Shown here piece by piece: positions 37,412 to 45,680 of a DNA stretch of 64,000 bases; within the stretch, counting starts at the first letter, position 1, and each line of letters opens with the position of its first letter. The position numbers were made by a program, and so were the translations under genes. A model generated the notes under the pieces. It saw nothing but the letters and a program-made list of their open reading frames with translations, searched no databases and was not told where the DNA came from. Source of the DNA: Sphingomonas faeni (GTDB taxonomy: Bacteria > Pseudomonadota > Alphaproteobacteria > Sphingomonadales > Sphingomonadaceae); NCBI RefSeq assembly GCF_030817315.1, contig NZ_JAUSZF010000001.1:1100501-1164500 (forward strand), given 5' to 3'.

Positions 37412-39483
37412 TGTGCGACTCCCTGTGTTGCCGCAGTTGCTGTGGCCGGCTTCCGGTATCGATCGAACCAGGCGATGATCGCCGACGCCTTGGCCGCGGA
37501 TTGCGACGGGCGTGCGGCGAGGCCGCCGTGGCTTGCGCCCGGCACCTTCACCAGCGCGGTCGGCACGCCGCGGATCTGGAGCGCCGCGTAATATTGCTCG
37601 GATTCGCTCACCGGCGTCCGGAAATCGTCGCCACCGACCACCACCAGCGTCGGTGTCTTGACGTTGCCGACGATGCTCAACGGCGAGCGGTTCCAATAGC
37701 TCATCGGATCCTCCCACGGCAGCTTGGTGAACCAGTAGCGCGAGGTGAACAGCGTGTTGTCCATCGTCAGCGCCTCGCTGATCCAGTTGATCACCGGTTT
37801 CTGCGTCGCGGCGGCCTTGAACCGGTCGGTCTTGCCAACGATCCAGGCGGTCAGCAGCCCGCCGCCAGAGCCGCCGGTCACGAACAGATTGTCGGGATCG
37901 GCGGTACCCTCCGCGATCGCCGCATCGACCGAGGCGATCAGGTCGTCGTAATCGGCCGCCGGATAGGTCTTGTCGATCAGGTTGGCGAACTCGGCGCCAT
38001 AGGAGGTCGAACCGCGCGGGTTGGTCCAGAGCACGGCGTACCCGGCCGCGGCGTAAAGCTGCATGTCGGTCGCGAAGCCGGGGCCGTAGGCGGCGTTCGG
38101 GCCGCCGTGGATTTCGAGGATCAGCGGTACGCGCTGGCCTGCGACGCGTCCCGGCGGGGTGGCGAGCCAAGCGTCGATCGGCCGACCATCTGGCGCGGTC
38201 ACCGCGATCTTGCGGACCGGCGCAAGGGCCTTCGATCCGGTCAGCACCGAGTTGAGCGTCGTCAGCCGCCGCGGCTTCCCGCCCGCCAGCACCCAGACGT
38301 CGGCGGGTGCGCTCGCATCGCCGCCGGTATAGGCGATGGTGCCGCCCTTCGAGACGGAGAACTCGCCGCCGGTATAGGGCCGGTCGAGCCCGCCGCCCGC
38401 GACATTGTCGATCAGCGGCGTGACGCGGCCATCGATACCGATGCGCGCAACGCGGCGCTGGCCGTGATCGTCATAGCTCGCATACAGGCTGCGGCCGTCG
38501 GCGGCCCACACCGCGTCCTCGATTCCGCGGTCGAGCGTGGCGGTTAGGGAGCGCGGCGACGCGGCACCGCTGTCGCCGACATACAGCTCTGTGTTCTCGT
38601 AGCTGCGGCGCTTGTCGTCGAAGCCGAGCCACGCGATCTTCGAGCCATCTGGCGACACGCGCGGCTGCGCGTCGGGACCGTCGCGCGTCGTCAGCGTCCG
38701 CAGCGCGCCGCTGGTGGCATCGACCGCGATCACGTCGGAGTTCATCACCTGCCGATCGGCGGCGGGCCCACGGATCGCCGCGAAGACGATGCTGCGGCCA
38801 TCGGGCGTCCATGACAGCGGGCCGCCATCGTCAAACTTGCCGTATGTGAGCTGCCTTGCCGCGCCGCCGTCCGCGCCCACCACGAACAGATGGTCGTAGC
38901 CCGGCTTTACATAGCCCGGCCCGTCGTTGCGGTAGTTGACCCGATCGATGATCGTCAGCGGCTCGGCCCATTTCGCGCCCTCGGGCTTAGGTGGCTGCAT
39001 GCCGAGCTTGGTCCCCTCGCCTGCTACCGTTGCGATATAGGCGAGCTTGGTGCCGTCGGGCGACCAGGCGAGCGCCTGCGGATCGCCGGGGAAGCTCGTC
39101 ACGCGCGCGCTCTGCGCACCGCCGATCCAGCGGACGAACAGCTGCGATCCTTCGCCCTCGCGTGCGGTATAGGCGATGCGCGCGCCGTCCGGCGACCAGC
39201 GCGGGCTGCTGCCATCCGTCGCGAACGGCGTCTGGCGGCCGCTCGCGACGTCGATAAGCCACAGCGACGACTGCATCCTGTCGGTCATCACGTCGCCGGT
39301 GCGGCGGACATAGACGATCGTCTTGCCGTCCGGGCTGATCTGCGGGTCCGCCGCGATCGTCAGGCCGAACAGGTCGCTGCCGGTGAAGCTGCGCGTCGGA
39401 CCGTCCGGTAGTGGCGCGGACGGCTGCTGTTGGGCAAAGGCCGGCGTCGCCGCGAGCAAGAGTAGAGCTAGGGTCAAGCGCAA
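37408..39483 (-). CDS. Secreted S9C-type dipeptidyl/acylaminoacyl peptidase
   Basis: A second S9 peptidase of 691 residues with a signal peptide (MRLTLALLLLAATPAFAQQ). The N-terminal propeller has TolB-like repeats (ISPDGKTIVY, RWSPDGARIAY, AWSPDGTKLAY). The C-terminal hydrolase domain has LEIHGGPNAAYG, the serine motif GGSGGG, Asp in VVGGDDFRTP and His in PGASHGG. It starts with TTG (39483, or 39477 in frame) after AAGGAG. It is the first gene of a two-gene unit with the following S9 enzyme; both would act in the periplasm or at the cell surface. Confidence 0.9.
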   Translation of the reverse strand: MRLTLALLLLAATPAFAQQQPSAPLPDGPTRSFTGSDLFGLTIAADPQISPDGKTIVYVRRTGDVMTDRMQSSLWLIDVASGRQTPFATDGSSPRWSPDGARIAYTAREGEGSQLFVRWIGGAQSARVTSFPGDPQALAWSPDGTKLAYIATVAGEGTKLGMQPPKPEGAKWAEPLTIIDRVNYRNDGPGYVKPGYDHLFVVGADGGAARQLTYGKFDDGGPLSWTPDGRSIVFAAIRGPAADRQVMNSDVIAVDATSGALRTLTTRDGPDAQPRVSPDGSKIAWLGFDDKRRSYENTELYVGDSGAASPRSLTATLDRGIEDAVWAADGRSLYASYDDHGQRRVARIGIDGRVTPLIDNVAGGGLDRPYTGGEFSVSKGGTIAYTGGDASAPADVWVLAGGKPRRLTTLNSVLTGSKALAPVRKIAVTAPDGRPIDAWLATPPGRVAGQRVPLILEIHGGPNAAYGPGFATDMQLYAAAGYAVLWTNPRGSTSYGAEFANLIDKTYPAADYDDLIASVDAAIAEGTADPDNLFVTGGSGGGLLTAWIVGKTDRFKAAATQKPVINWISEALTMDNTLFTSRYWFTKLPWEDPMSYWNRSPLSIVGNVKTPTLVVVGGDDFRTPVSESEQYYAALQIRGVPTALVKVPGASHGGLAARPSQSAAKASAIIAWFDRYRKPATATAATQGVAQ

Positions 39484-39525
39484 CGAACGGCTCCTTCGAA
39501 TGAACCGCGCGAGGATGACGGATTG

Positions 39526-40896
39526 TTACGGGGAAGCAAGCGGTACGAACGTGACGGGCAGGCCATCCTTCGGGCGTGGGATCGGGAACACCTGCCAAGC
39601 ATCCCCGCTGCCCGCCGCCGCCTCGATCCGGTAGCGCGTGAGCAGGTGCGCGATCAGCAGTCGCATCTGCATCGTCGCGAAATGCAGCCCGATGCACATG
39701 TGCGCGCCGCCACCGAACGGCACCCAGGCGAACCGGTGCCGGCCCTTCGATGCTTCCGGCGTGAAGCGGAGCGGATCGAACCGGTCGGGATCGGGCCAGT
39801 GCTCGGCCATGCGGTGCGTGTAGGTGATCCCGACGCCGACGTTCGTGCCTGCCGGGATCTCATACCCGCCGAAACTGAAATCCTTCAGCGCGCGCCGAGG
39901 GATCGACGGGACCGGCGGCATCATCCGCAGCGATTCCTTGAACGCATATTCGGTGAGCACGAGGCGATCGAGTTGCTCGGTCAGCGGCATGGCCGGGTCG
40001 AGCGCGGCGACCTCCTCGCGCAACCCCTCCTGCCAATCCGGATTGCGCGCGAGCAGCATCACCAAGCTCGTCGCGGACGAGGTGATCGTGTCGTGCGCCG
40101 CCATCATCAGGAAGTTCATGTGGTCGGCGATCGCCAGCGCGCTCAACGGCGCGCCGTCGTCATCGGTCGCGCGGCAGAATTGCGAGAAGAAATCCTGGCC
40201 GTTGCCGGTCCGCCGCGCAGGGATCTCGCGCTCGAAAAAGTCGATAAGATAGGCGCGGGCGCTGACCCCCTTGCGCATCTGCGTCCCCGGCCAGGGTTTG
40301 CGGATCGGTGAGACGCTCGCCTGTACCTCGTCGACGAACGCCTGGTTGATCTTGTCGGCTTCGGCGCCGAGTGGTACGCCGAGGAAGCTGGTCGCGGCGA
40401 GGTCGAGCGTGAGTTTCTTGACCGCGTCGTAGAAGCGTAGCGTCTGGCCGCTCCAGCTTCCGACTGCGGCCTCGATCCCGGCGTCCAGTTCGGTCGCGTA
40501 ATGCCGCATCGGCTCGGGCTTGAATGCGACCGACAGTGTTTTTCGATCTGCGCGATGCTTGTCGAAATCCATCAACATCAGGCCGCGCGGGAACAGCAGG
40601 TTGAGAAGCGGCCCCCAGCCCTGTTCGGACGAGAAGACCTTGTCGCGGTCGAACAGGACCAGTTCGTTGGCGTCGGGACCGAGCAGGTTGACGCCCGTGC
40701 CGCCCAGCGCGCGGTTGCGATAGACCGGGCCGTACCGCGCCGCCATGCCTTCGGAAAACGCGATCGGATCGGCGAGCAGCTTGAACGTGTTGCCGACGAA
40801 CGGCAGCCCGTTGCTGCCAGGTATATGATCGAGCGCACCCTTGAGCTGGCGCGGGAGCCAGTGCGGACTGGCGTTCTGCAACATGGCGTGGCTCAT
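39526..40896 (-). CDS. Cytochrome P450
   Basis: A heme monooxygenase of 456 residues. The I-helix is MAAHDTITSS (variant of AGxDT), the K-helix has ESLR, and the heme-binding loop is FGGGAHMCIG with the cysteine ligand at about residue 401. There is no signal peptide or membrane anchor, so it is soluble and needs separate ferredoxin and reductase, which are not in this window. ATG 40896 has GAGG upstream; an ATG at 40884 is an alternative. It is divergent from an SDR gene, with a putative operator between them. Substrate unknown; the cluster suggests a hydrophobic terpene- or steroid-like compound. Confidence 0.92.
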   Translation of the reverse strand: MSHAMLQNASPHWLPRQLKGALDHIPGSNGLPFVGNTFKLLADPIAFSEGMAARYGPVYRNRALGGTGVNLLGPDANELVLFDRDKVFSSEQGWGPLLNLLFPRGLMLMDFDKHRADRKTLSVAFKPEPMRHYATELDAGIEAAVGSWSGQTLRFYDAVKKLTLDLAATSFLGVPLGAEADKINQAFVDEVQASVSPIRKPWPGTQMRKGVSARAYLIDFFEREIPARRTGNGQDFFSQFCRATDDDGAPLSALAIADHMNFLMMAAHDTITSSATSLVMLLARNPDWQEGLREEVAALDPAMPLTEQLDRLVLTEYAFKESLRMMPPVPSIPRRALKDFSFGGYEIPAGTNVGVGITYTHRMAEHWPDPDRFDPLRFTPEASKGRHRFAWVPFGGGAHMCIGLHFATMQMRLLIAHLLTRYRIEAAAGSGDAWQVFPIPRPKDGLPVTFVPLASP

Positions 40897-40943
40897 CGTC
40901 GGATCCTCAGCGACATGCCGGCTTGGCAACGCCCGAATACGAG

Positions 40944-40956
40944 CATAACTAATGTT
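40944..40956. promoter_or_regulatory. Putative operator CATAACTAATGTT in P450/SDR intergenic region
   Basis: An AT-rich partial palindrome (AAC-TAAT-GTT) inside the 104-base divergent region. It matches 12 of 13 bases of the element at the tetR start (44334-44346). It is a candidate binding site for the TetR regulator of this island. Confidence 0.5.
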
Positions 40957-41000
40957 CTGCAACCGGGGCGCGGATCCCGGGGCTTTGACAGGAGAGATGC

Positions 41001-41780
41001 ATGGACCTCGCAAACACTGCTGCCGTCGTGACCGGCGGCGCGTCAGGATTGGGCGCGGCGACCGCGCACGCGCTGGCCGCCAAGGGCGCGAAGGTGGCGA
41101 TCTTCGACCTCCAGGCGGACAAGGGCGAAGCGCTGGCGGCGGAGATCGGCGGGGTGTTCTGCAAGGTCGACGTGACGTCGGACGACAGCGTCGATGCGGG
41201 GTTTGCGGGGGCACGCGCGGCGCACGGCCAGGAGCGGATCCTGGTCAATTGCGCGGGGACGGGGAATGCGGCGAAGACTGCTGGGCGGTCGAAGCAGGAT
41301 GGCTCGATCAAGCACTTCCCGCTCGACGCGTTCGACCGGATCATCCAGATCAACCTGGTCGGCACGTTCCGTTGTCTCGCCAAGTCGGCGGCGGGGATGC
41401 TGACGCTTGAGCCCGGCGAGGACGGCGAACGCGGCGCGATCGTCAATACCGCGAGCGCCGCGGCGGAGGACGGCCAGATGGGGCAAGCCGCCTATTCCGC
41501 TTCGAAGGCGGGGGTGGTCGGGATGACGCTGCCGATCGCGCGCGACCTGATGAGCGAGGGGATACGGGTGAACACGATCCTGCCGGGGATCTTCGACACG
41601 CCGTTGCTGGCGGCGGCCCCGCAGCAGGTCCGCGATGCGCTGGCGGCGTTGGTGCCATTTCCGAAGCGCTTGGGGCGGCCGGAGGAATTTGCGGCACTCG
41701 CGCTGACGATGATCGAATGCGGGTATTTCAATGGCGAGGATGTGCGGCTGGACGGCGCAATCCGGATGGCGCCTCGGTAA
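41001..41780 (+). CDS. SDR oxidoreductase, 3-hydroxyacyl-CoA dehydrogenase type 2-like
   Basis: A classical short-chain dehydrogenase of 259 residues. The NAD-binding motif TGGASGLG is at about 11-18, NCAG at about 83-86, and the catalytic Ser/Tyr/Lys are in NTASAAAEDGQMGQAAYSASK. The long insert between the NCAG motif and the catalytic serine (GNAAKTAGRSKQDG) and the ending GEDVRLDGAIRMAPR resemble the HSD10-like 3-hydroxyacyl-CoA dehydrogenases that also act on hydroxysteroids. ATG has AGGAG upstream. Its neighbours support a role in beta-oxidation-like steps. Confidence 0.87.
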   Translation: MDLANTAAVVTGGASGLGAATAHALAAKGAKVAIFDLQADKGEALAAEIGGVFCKVDVTSDDSVDAGFAGARAAHGQERILVNCAGTGNAAKTAGRSKQDGSIKHFPLDAFDRIIQINLVGTFRCLAKSAAGMLTLEPGEDGERGAIVNTASAAAEDGQMGQAAYSASKAGVVGMTLPIARDLMSEGIRVNTILPGIFDTPLLAAAPQQVRDALAALVPFPKRLGRPEEFAALALTMIECGYFNGEDVRLDGAIRMAPR

Positions 41781-41810
41781 CTCGAGCTTAAGCGCTAACC
41801 CCATCCTCCC

Positions 41811-41892
41811 GTCATCCTGACGAAAGTCAGGACCCAGGATCACACGCGATGTCGTCCTCGGCTCTGGATCCTGACTTTCGTCAGGATCACGG
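41811..41892. repeat. Palindromic intergenic repeat, type 1
   Basis: Arms 41814-41837 and 41864-41887 are reverse complements over 24 bases with one mismatch; each contains ATCCTGACGAAAGTCAGGA. The same sequence forms the left half of the element at 33689. It sits after the SDR gene and could terminate transcription. Confidence 0.75.
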
Positions 41893-41949
41893 GAAATTGG
41901 GGGATGGCGCACGATGGCGGAGATTTCCCCGCGCGTCGAACCATTCCCC

Positions 41950-42051
41950 CACCCCGGCGGAGGCCGGGGCCCAAGTGGGGGACGCTGGTGGCTGAGGATC
42001 GCGCGTCGTCACGGCGACCTTTCCAATTGGGCCCCGGCCTCCGCCGGGGTG
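41950..42051. repeat. Palindromic intergenic repeat, type 2
   Basis: Arms 41950-41974 and 42027-42051 are perfect 25-base reverse complements, built around CCCCGGCGGAGGCCGGGG, with a 52-base loop. It lies between the convergent SDR and GMC genes, immediately after the type 1 repeat. Confidence 0.75.
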
Positions 42052-42073
42052 GTGTTTTGGGGGAGGGCGGTTG

Positions 42074-43693
42074 CTAAGCCGCCCGCGCCAACTGCCGCCC
42101 CTTGATCATGTCCGCCGCCTTTTCCGCGATCATGATCGTCGGCGCATTCGTGTTCGAGCCGATCAGCGTCGGCATCACCGATGCGTCCACCACGCGCAGT
42201 CCCTCCAACCCGCGCGCCGCGAGCGTCGCGTCGACCACCGCCATACTGTCGTCCGCGGTGCCCATCTTGCAGGTGCCGACCGGGTGGTAGATCGTCTCCG
42301 CCGTCCGCCTTACCCAGGCGTCGATCTCATCGTCGGTGCGCACATCCTCACCGGGCGACAATTCCCCCGCCCGGTACGGATCGAGCGCCGCCTGCCGCGC
42401 GACATCGCGACCGATTTCGACACAGGCGCGCATGACGCGGCGGTCCTCCGCGGTCGCGAGGTAGTTCGCGAAGATCACGGGATCGGCGAACGGATCGGCC
42501 GAACGCAGCCCGATCCGCCCCCGGCTCTCCGGCCGCAACTGACACAGGTGCAGCGTAAAGCCGTCCTCAGTCGCCTTCACCTTGCCGTGGTCCTGCATGA
42601 TCGCGAGCACCGCGTGGATTTGCACATCCGGCCGCGAAAGCCCTTCGCGCGACGACACGAACGCGCCGGCCTCGAGGAATTGCTGCCGCCCTGCCCCCTT
42701 GCCGCGCAACAGGTAATTGAGGCCGACGCCAAGCATGCCGACGCCCTTGGTCATGGTGTAGCCGGTGCGCAGCCCGCGCGATTTCCAGTTCATCACGACG
42801 TCCAGATGATCCTGCAGGTTCTCCCCGACACCGGGCAATGCATGCACGACGCCCACCCCCGCCGCGGTCAGCCGGTCCGGATCGCCGATCCCCGACAACT
42901 GGAGGATGTGCGGCGATTGCACCGCTCCCGCGCACAACAGCACCTCGCGCGTCGCCGTCACCGACTCCGCCCGCGCGCCCTTGTCGAGCACGTAATCGAC
43001 ACCGGTTGCACGCCTCTTGTCGATCCGGATCCGCGTCGTCCGCGCGCCCGTCAAGCAGGTCAGATTACGCCGCGACAACACCGGCCGCAGATACGCCGCC
43101 GCGGTGCTCCAGCGCTTCCCGTCCGCGACAGTCAGATCATAGCGGCCGAAGCCCTCCTGGCTCGCCCCATTGAAGTCCTCGGTCACAGGATAGCCCGCCT
43201 GCCGCCCCGCCTCGACCAGCGCATCGTAGAACGGGCTGTCCGACTCCCCGCCCGAGATCGTCAGCGGCCCCCCGCCGCCGTGCAGATCGCAGTCGCCGCG
43301 ATGATGCCCTTCCAATCGTTTGAAATACGGGAGCACGTCGTCGAACGACCAGCCCGGCAAACCCATCTGTCGCCACTCGTCGTAATCCTGCGGATGCCCC
43401 CGCGTGTAGATCATGCCGTTGATCGACGAACTGCCGCCCAGCCCCTTGCCGCGCGGCCACCACAGGCGGCGGTTGTCGAGATGCGGCTCGGGCTCGGTCG
43501 AAAAGCCCCAGTTGCTCGCATTCTTGCTCTTGATCAGCTCGCCGACGCCTGCGGGCATCCGCACCAGCACGCCGTCGTTGCGCCCGCCCGCCTCGAGCAG
43601 CAGCACGCTCACGTCGGGGTCCTCGGTCAGTCGCGCGGCCAGCACGCAGCCGGCCGAGCCCGCGCCGATAATTACGTAGTCATACGTCTGCAT
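42074..43693 (-). CDS. GMC-family FAD-dependent oxidoreductase (choline/alcohol dehydrogenase-like)
   Basis: A 539-residue flavoprotein. The FAD-binding motif YVIIGAGSAGCVLAARLTED starts the protein and GMC signature 1 is in GKGLGGSSSINGMIY. Signature 2 is GAVQSPHILQLSGIG. The C-terminal region has the active-site histidine in ETIYHPVGTCKMG and an NAPT segment (GSNTNAPTIMIAEKAADMI). Such enzymes oxidise primary alcohols to aldehydes. In this island it could act on an alcohol made by the P450, with the aldehyde dehydrogenase at 50154 acting next; this order is inference. Confidence 0.92.
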   Translation of the reverse strand: MQTYDYVIIGAGSAGCVLAARLTEDPDVSVLLLEAGGRNDGVLVRMPAGVGELIKSKNASNWGFSTEPEPHLDNRRLWWPRGKGLGGSSSINGMIYTRGHPQDYDEWRQMGLPGWSFDDVLPYFKRLEGHHRGDCDLHGGGGPLTISGGESDSPFYDALVEAGRQAGYPVTEDFNGASQEGFGRYDLTVADGKRWSTAAAYLRPVLSRRNLTCLTGARTTRIRIDKRRATGVDYVLDKGARAESVTATREVLLCAGAVQSPHILQLSGIGDPDRLTAAGVGVVHALPGVGENLQDHLDVVMNWKSRGLRTGYTMTKGVGMLGVGLNYLLRGKGAGRQQFLEAGAFVSSREGLSRPDVQIHAVLAIMQDHGKVKATEDGFTLHLCQLRPESRGRIGLRSADPFADPVIFANYLATAEDRRVMRACVEIGRDVARQAALDPYRAGELSPGEDVRTDDEIDAWVRRTAETIYHPVGTCKMGTADDSMAVVDATLAARGLEGLRVVDASVMPTLIGSNTNAPTIMIAEKAADMIKGRQLARAA

Positions 43694-43751
43694 GCCCGCA
43701 TCCTCCTCATAACGCTCCGCTTTTTTTACGGAGTCGCCTTATCTCGATACG

Positions 43752-44336
43752 CTAGCGCTCGCACAGTAGCGTAAGCAACCCGTTCCGCAGCACGCCGCGA
43801 TCGAGCCCTTCGACCGGATGCACCTCGCTCAGGCCCACGGCGAGCAGCGCATAGCCGCGAATTCCCGCCTCGACGGAATCGAACCCGTGCGCGGTCAGTT
43901 GCGCGACCAGGAACGCCATCACCTTGTCGTCATGCTCGCGGATCGCCGCCGCCGCCCGCGCGTCGCTCTTCGCCCAGGCGCGCATCGCCAGCGCGAGTTG
44001 CGACATGTCGTGATCGCGGACATGCTCGGCGAACGCGCGGATCCGCTCGACCGGCGCGAGATCGGACGCGGTCAGCGATGCCAGCAACGGATCGATCTGC
44101 GCCTCCGCGAAATACGATGCGAGCGCGGCGTGATAGCCGTCAAAATCCTTGAAATGATGATAGAAACTGCCGGTCGACGCCCCGGCGGCCTGTGCGAGGC
44201 TGCGGAGTTTCAGCGCGCGAAGACCACCGCTCTTGAGCAGCGCCTGCCCGATCTCCAGCCAATCGCGCGGCGCCAGATCCGCGCGGGGTGCAACATCGTT
44301 TTCAACCGATACCGTGCTTGACAAGCCACTCTCCAT
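43752..44336 (-). CDS. TetR-family transcriptional regulator
   Basis: A 194-residue repressor with an N-terminal helix-turn-helix at about residues 24-68: LKLRSLAQAAGASTGSFYHHFKDFDGYHAAL is a textbook TetR recognition region. The C-terminal ligand domain is helical and unassignable. It is divergent from the thiolase operon, separated by 90 bases, which hold a palindrome at the tetR start. It is the natural candidate to control this catabolic island and possibly the P450/SDR pair. Confidence 0.9.
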   Translation of the reverse strand: MESGLSSTVSVENDVAPRADLAPRDWLEIGQALLKSGGLRALKLRSLAQAAGASTGSFYHHFKDFDGYHAALASYFAEAQIDPLLASLTASDLAPVERIRAFAEHVRDHDMSQLALAMRAWAKSDARAAAAIREHDDKVMAFLVAQLTAHGFDSVEAGIRGYALLAVGLSEVHPVEGLDRGVLRNGLLTLLCER

Positions 44337-44346
44337 AACGAATGTT
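44334..44346. promoter_or_regulatory. Putative operator CATAACGAATGTT at the tetR start
   Basis: TAAC-GAAT-GTTA forms a short inverted repeat overlapping the tetR start codon and facing the thiolase promoter. The near-identical element at 40944 supports a functional site, probably autoregulatory. Confidence 0.5.
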
Positions 44347-44426
44347 ACGTCGGAACGAAGCCGGACGCAATCCGGCATCAGACACCACGACCGCACCAAA
44401 GCGGCGGGTGTAACAGGAGAGAGAGT

Positions 44427-45680
44427 GTGGCCGAGGCATTGATCATCGACGCCGTCCGTACCCCGCGCGGGATCGGCAAGACGGGCAAGGGCGCCCTCGC
44501 CCACATGCACCCGCAACACCTCGCCGCGACCGTTCTCAAGGCAATTGCCGAGCGAAACAAGCTCGATACCGCCGACGTCGACGACATCATCTGGTCGACC
44601 TCGACGCAGCGTGGCGAGCAGAGCGGCGATCTCGGGCGGATGGCGGCGCTTGATGCGGGCTATGACGTCAGGGCCAGCGGAACGACGCTCGACCGTTTCT
44701 GTGGCGGCGGGATCACCGCGGTCAACTTCGCCGCAGCGCAGATCATGAGCGGGATGGAAGACCTCGTCATCGCCGGCGGCACCGAGATGATGTCGCTGAC
44801 TACGACGATGATGCAGGACGACATGGCGGCGGGGAAGCGACCGCTCGGGATCGGCTCGGGCAACGCCAGGCTCGATGCGGCGCATCCGCAATCGAACCAG
44901 GGTATCTGCGCCGACGCGATCGCCAGTATCGAGGGGATCGACCGCGAGACCCTCGAAGCGCTCGGGCTCGAAAGCCAGCGCCGCGCCGCCGTGGCGATCG
45001 CCGAAGGGCGGTTCGATCGCAGCTTGGTCCCCGTCACCGACGCGACCGGCGCACTGGTGCTGGAGAAGGACGAATATCCTCGGCCGGACACGACTGCAGA
45101 GGGCCTTGCCGCGCTGCGCCCCTCGTTCGCCGGGATCGCCGACGTGCCGCTCGACGACAAGGGCACGACATACCGCAAGCAGATCAACCGCCGCTATCCC
45201 GATCTGGAGATCGCGCACGTCCATCATGCCGGCAATTCGTCGGGCGTGGTCGACGGTGCCGCCGCGATCCTGCTCGCCAGCGCCGAGTATGCCGCCAAGC
45301 ACGGGCTGAAACCGCGTGCGCGGATCGTCGCGATGGCGAACATGGGCGACGACCCGACGCTGATGCTGAACGCGCCCGTCCCCGCCGCGCGGAAGGTGCT
45401 GGCGAAGGCGGGGCTGACGGTCGACGATATCGACCTGTGGGAGATCAACGAGGCGTTCGCCGTGGTCGCCGAGAAGTTCATCCGCGACCTGAAGCTCGAC
45501 CGTGACAAGGTGAACGTCAACGGCGGCTCGATCGCGCTGGGGCACCCGATCGGCGCGACCGGGGCGATCTTGATCGGGACGATATTGGACGAACTCGAAC
45601 GCCGCGACCTGAAGCGCGGGCTCGTGACGATGTGTGCGGGCGGCGGAATGGCACCGGCGATCATCATCGAGCGCGTCTGA
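44427..45680 (+). CDS. Thiolase (acetyl-CoA C-acyltransferase)
   Basis: A 417-residue thiolase that cleaves 3-ketoacyl-CoA. The nucleophilic cysteine is in TLDRFCGGGITAVN, the histidine motif is NGGSIALGHPIGATG and the second cysteine is in VTMCAGGGMAPAI. GTG 44427 follows an AGGAGAG stretch. The next gene starts at the stop codon (TGATG), so the four genes from 44427 to 49529 form one operon. Steroid-type thiolases share this layout, but the family cannot be resolved by eye. Confidence 0.93.
   Translation: MAEALIIDAVRTPRGIGKTGKGALAHMHPQHLAATVLKAIAERNKLDTADVDDIIWSTSTQRGEQSGDLGRMAALDAGYDVRASGTTLDRFCGGGITAVNFAAAQIMSGMEDLVIAGGTEMMSLTTTMMQDDMAAGKRPLGIGSGNARLDAAHPQSNQGICADAIASIEGIDRETLEALGLESQRRAAVAIAEGRFDRSLVPVTDATGALVLEKDEYPRPDTTAEGLAALRPSFAGIADVPLDDKGTTYRKQINRRYPDLEIAHVHHAGNSSGVVDGAAAILLASAEYAAKHGLKPRARIVAMANMGDDPTLMLNAPVPAARKVLAKAGLTVDDIDLWEINEAFAVVAEKFIRDLKLDRDKVNVNGGSIALGHPIGATGAILIGTILDELERRDLKRGLVTMCAGGGMAPAIIIERV

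Noticed and set aside
42071..43774. 567-codon plus-strand frame opposite the GMC oxidoreductase
   Set aside because: The GMC gene has intact FAD and active-site motifs throughout. The opposite frame gives Arg/His/Pro-rich sequence without domains.
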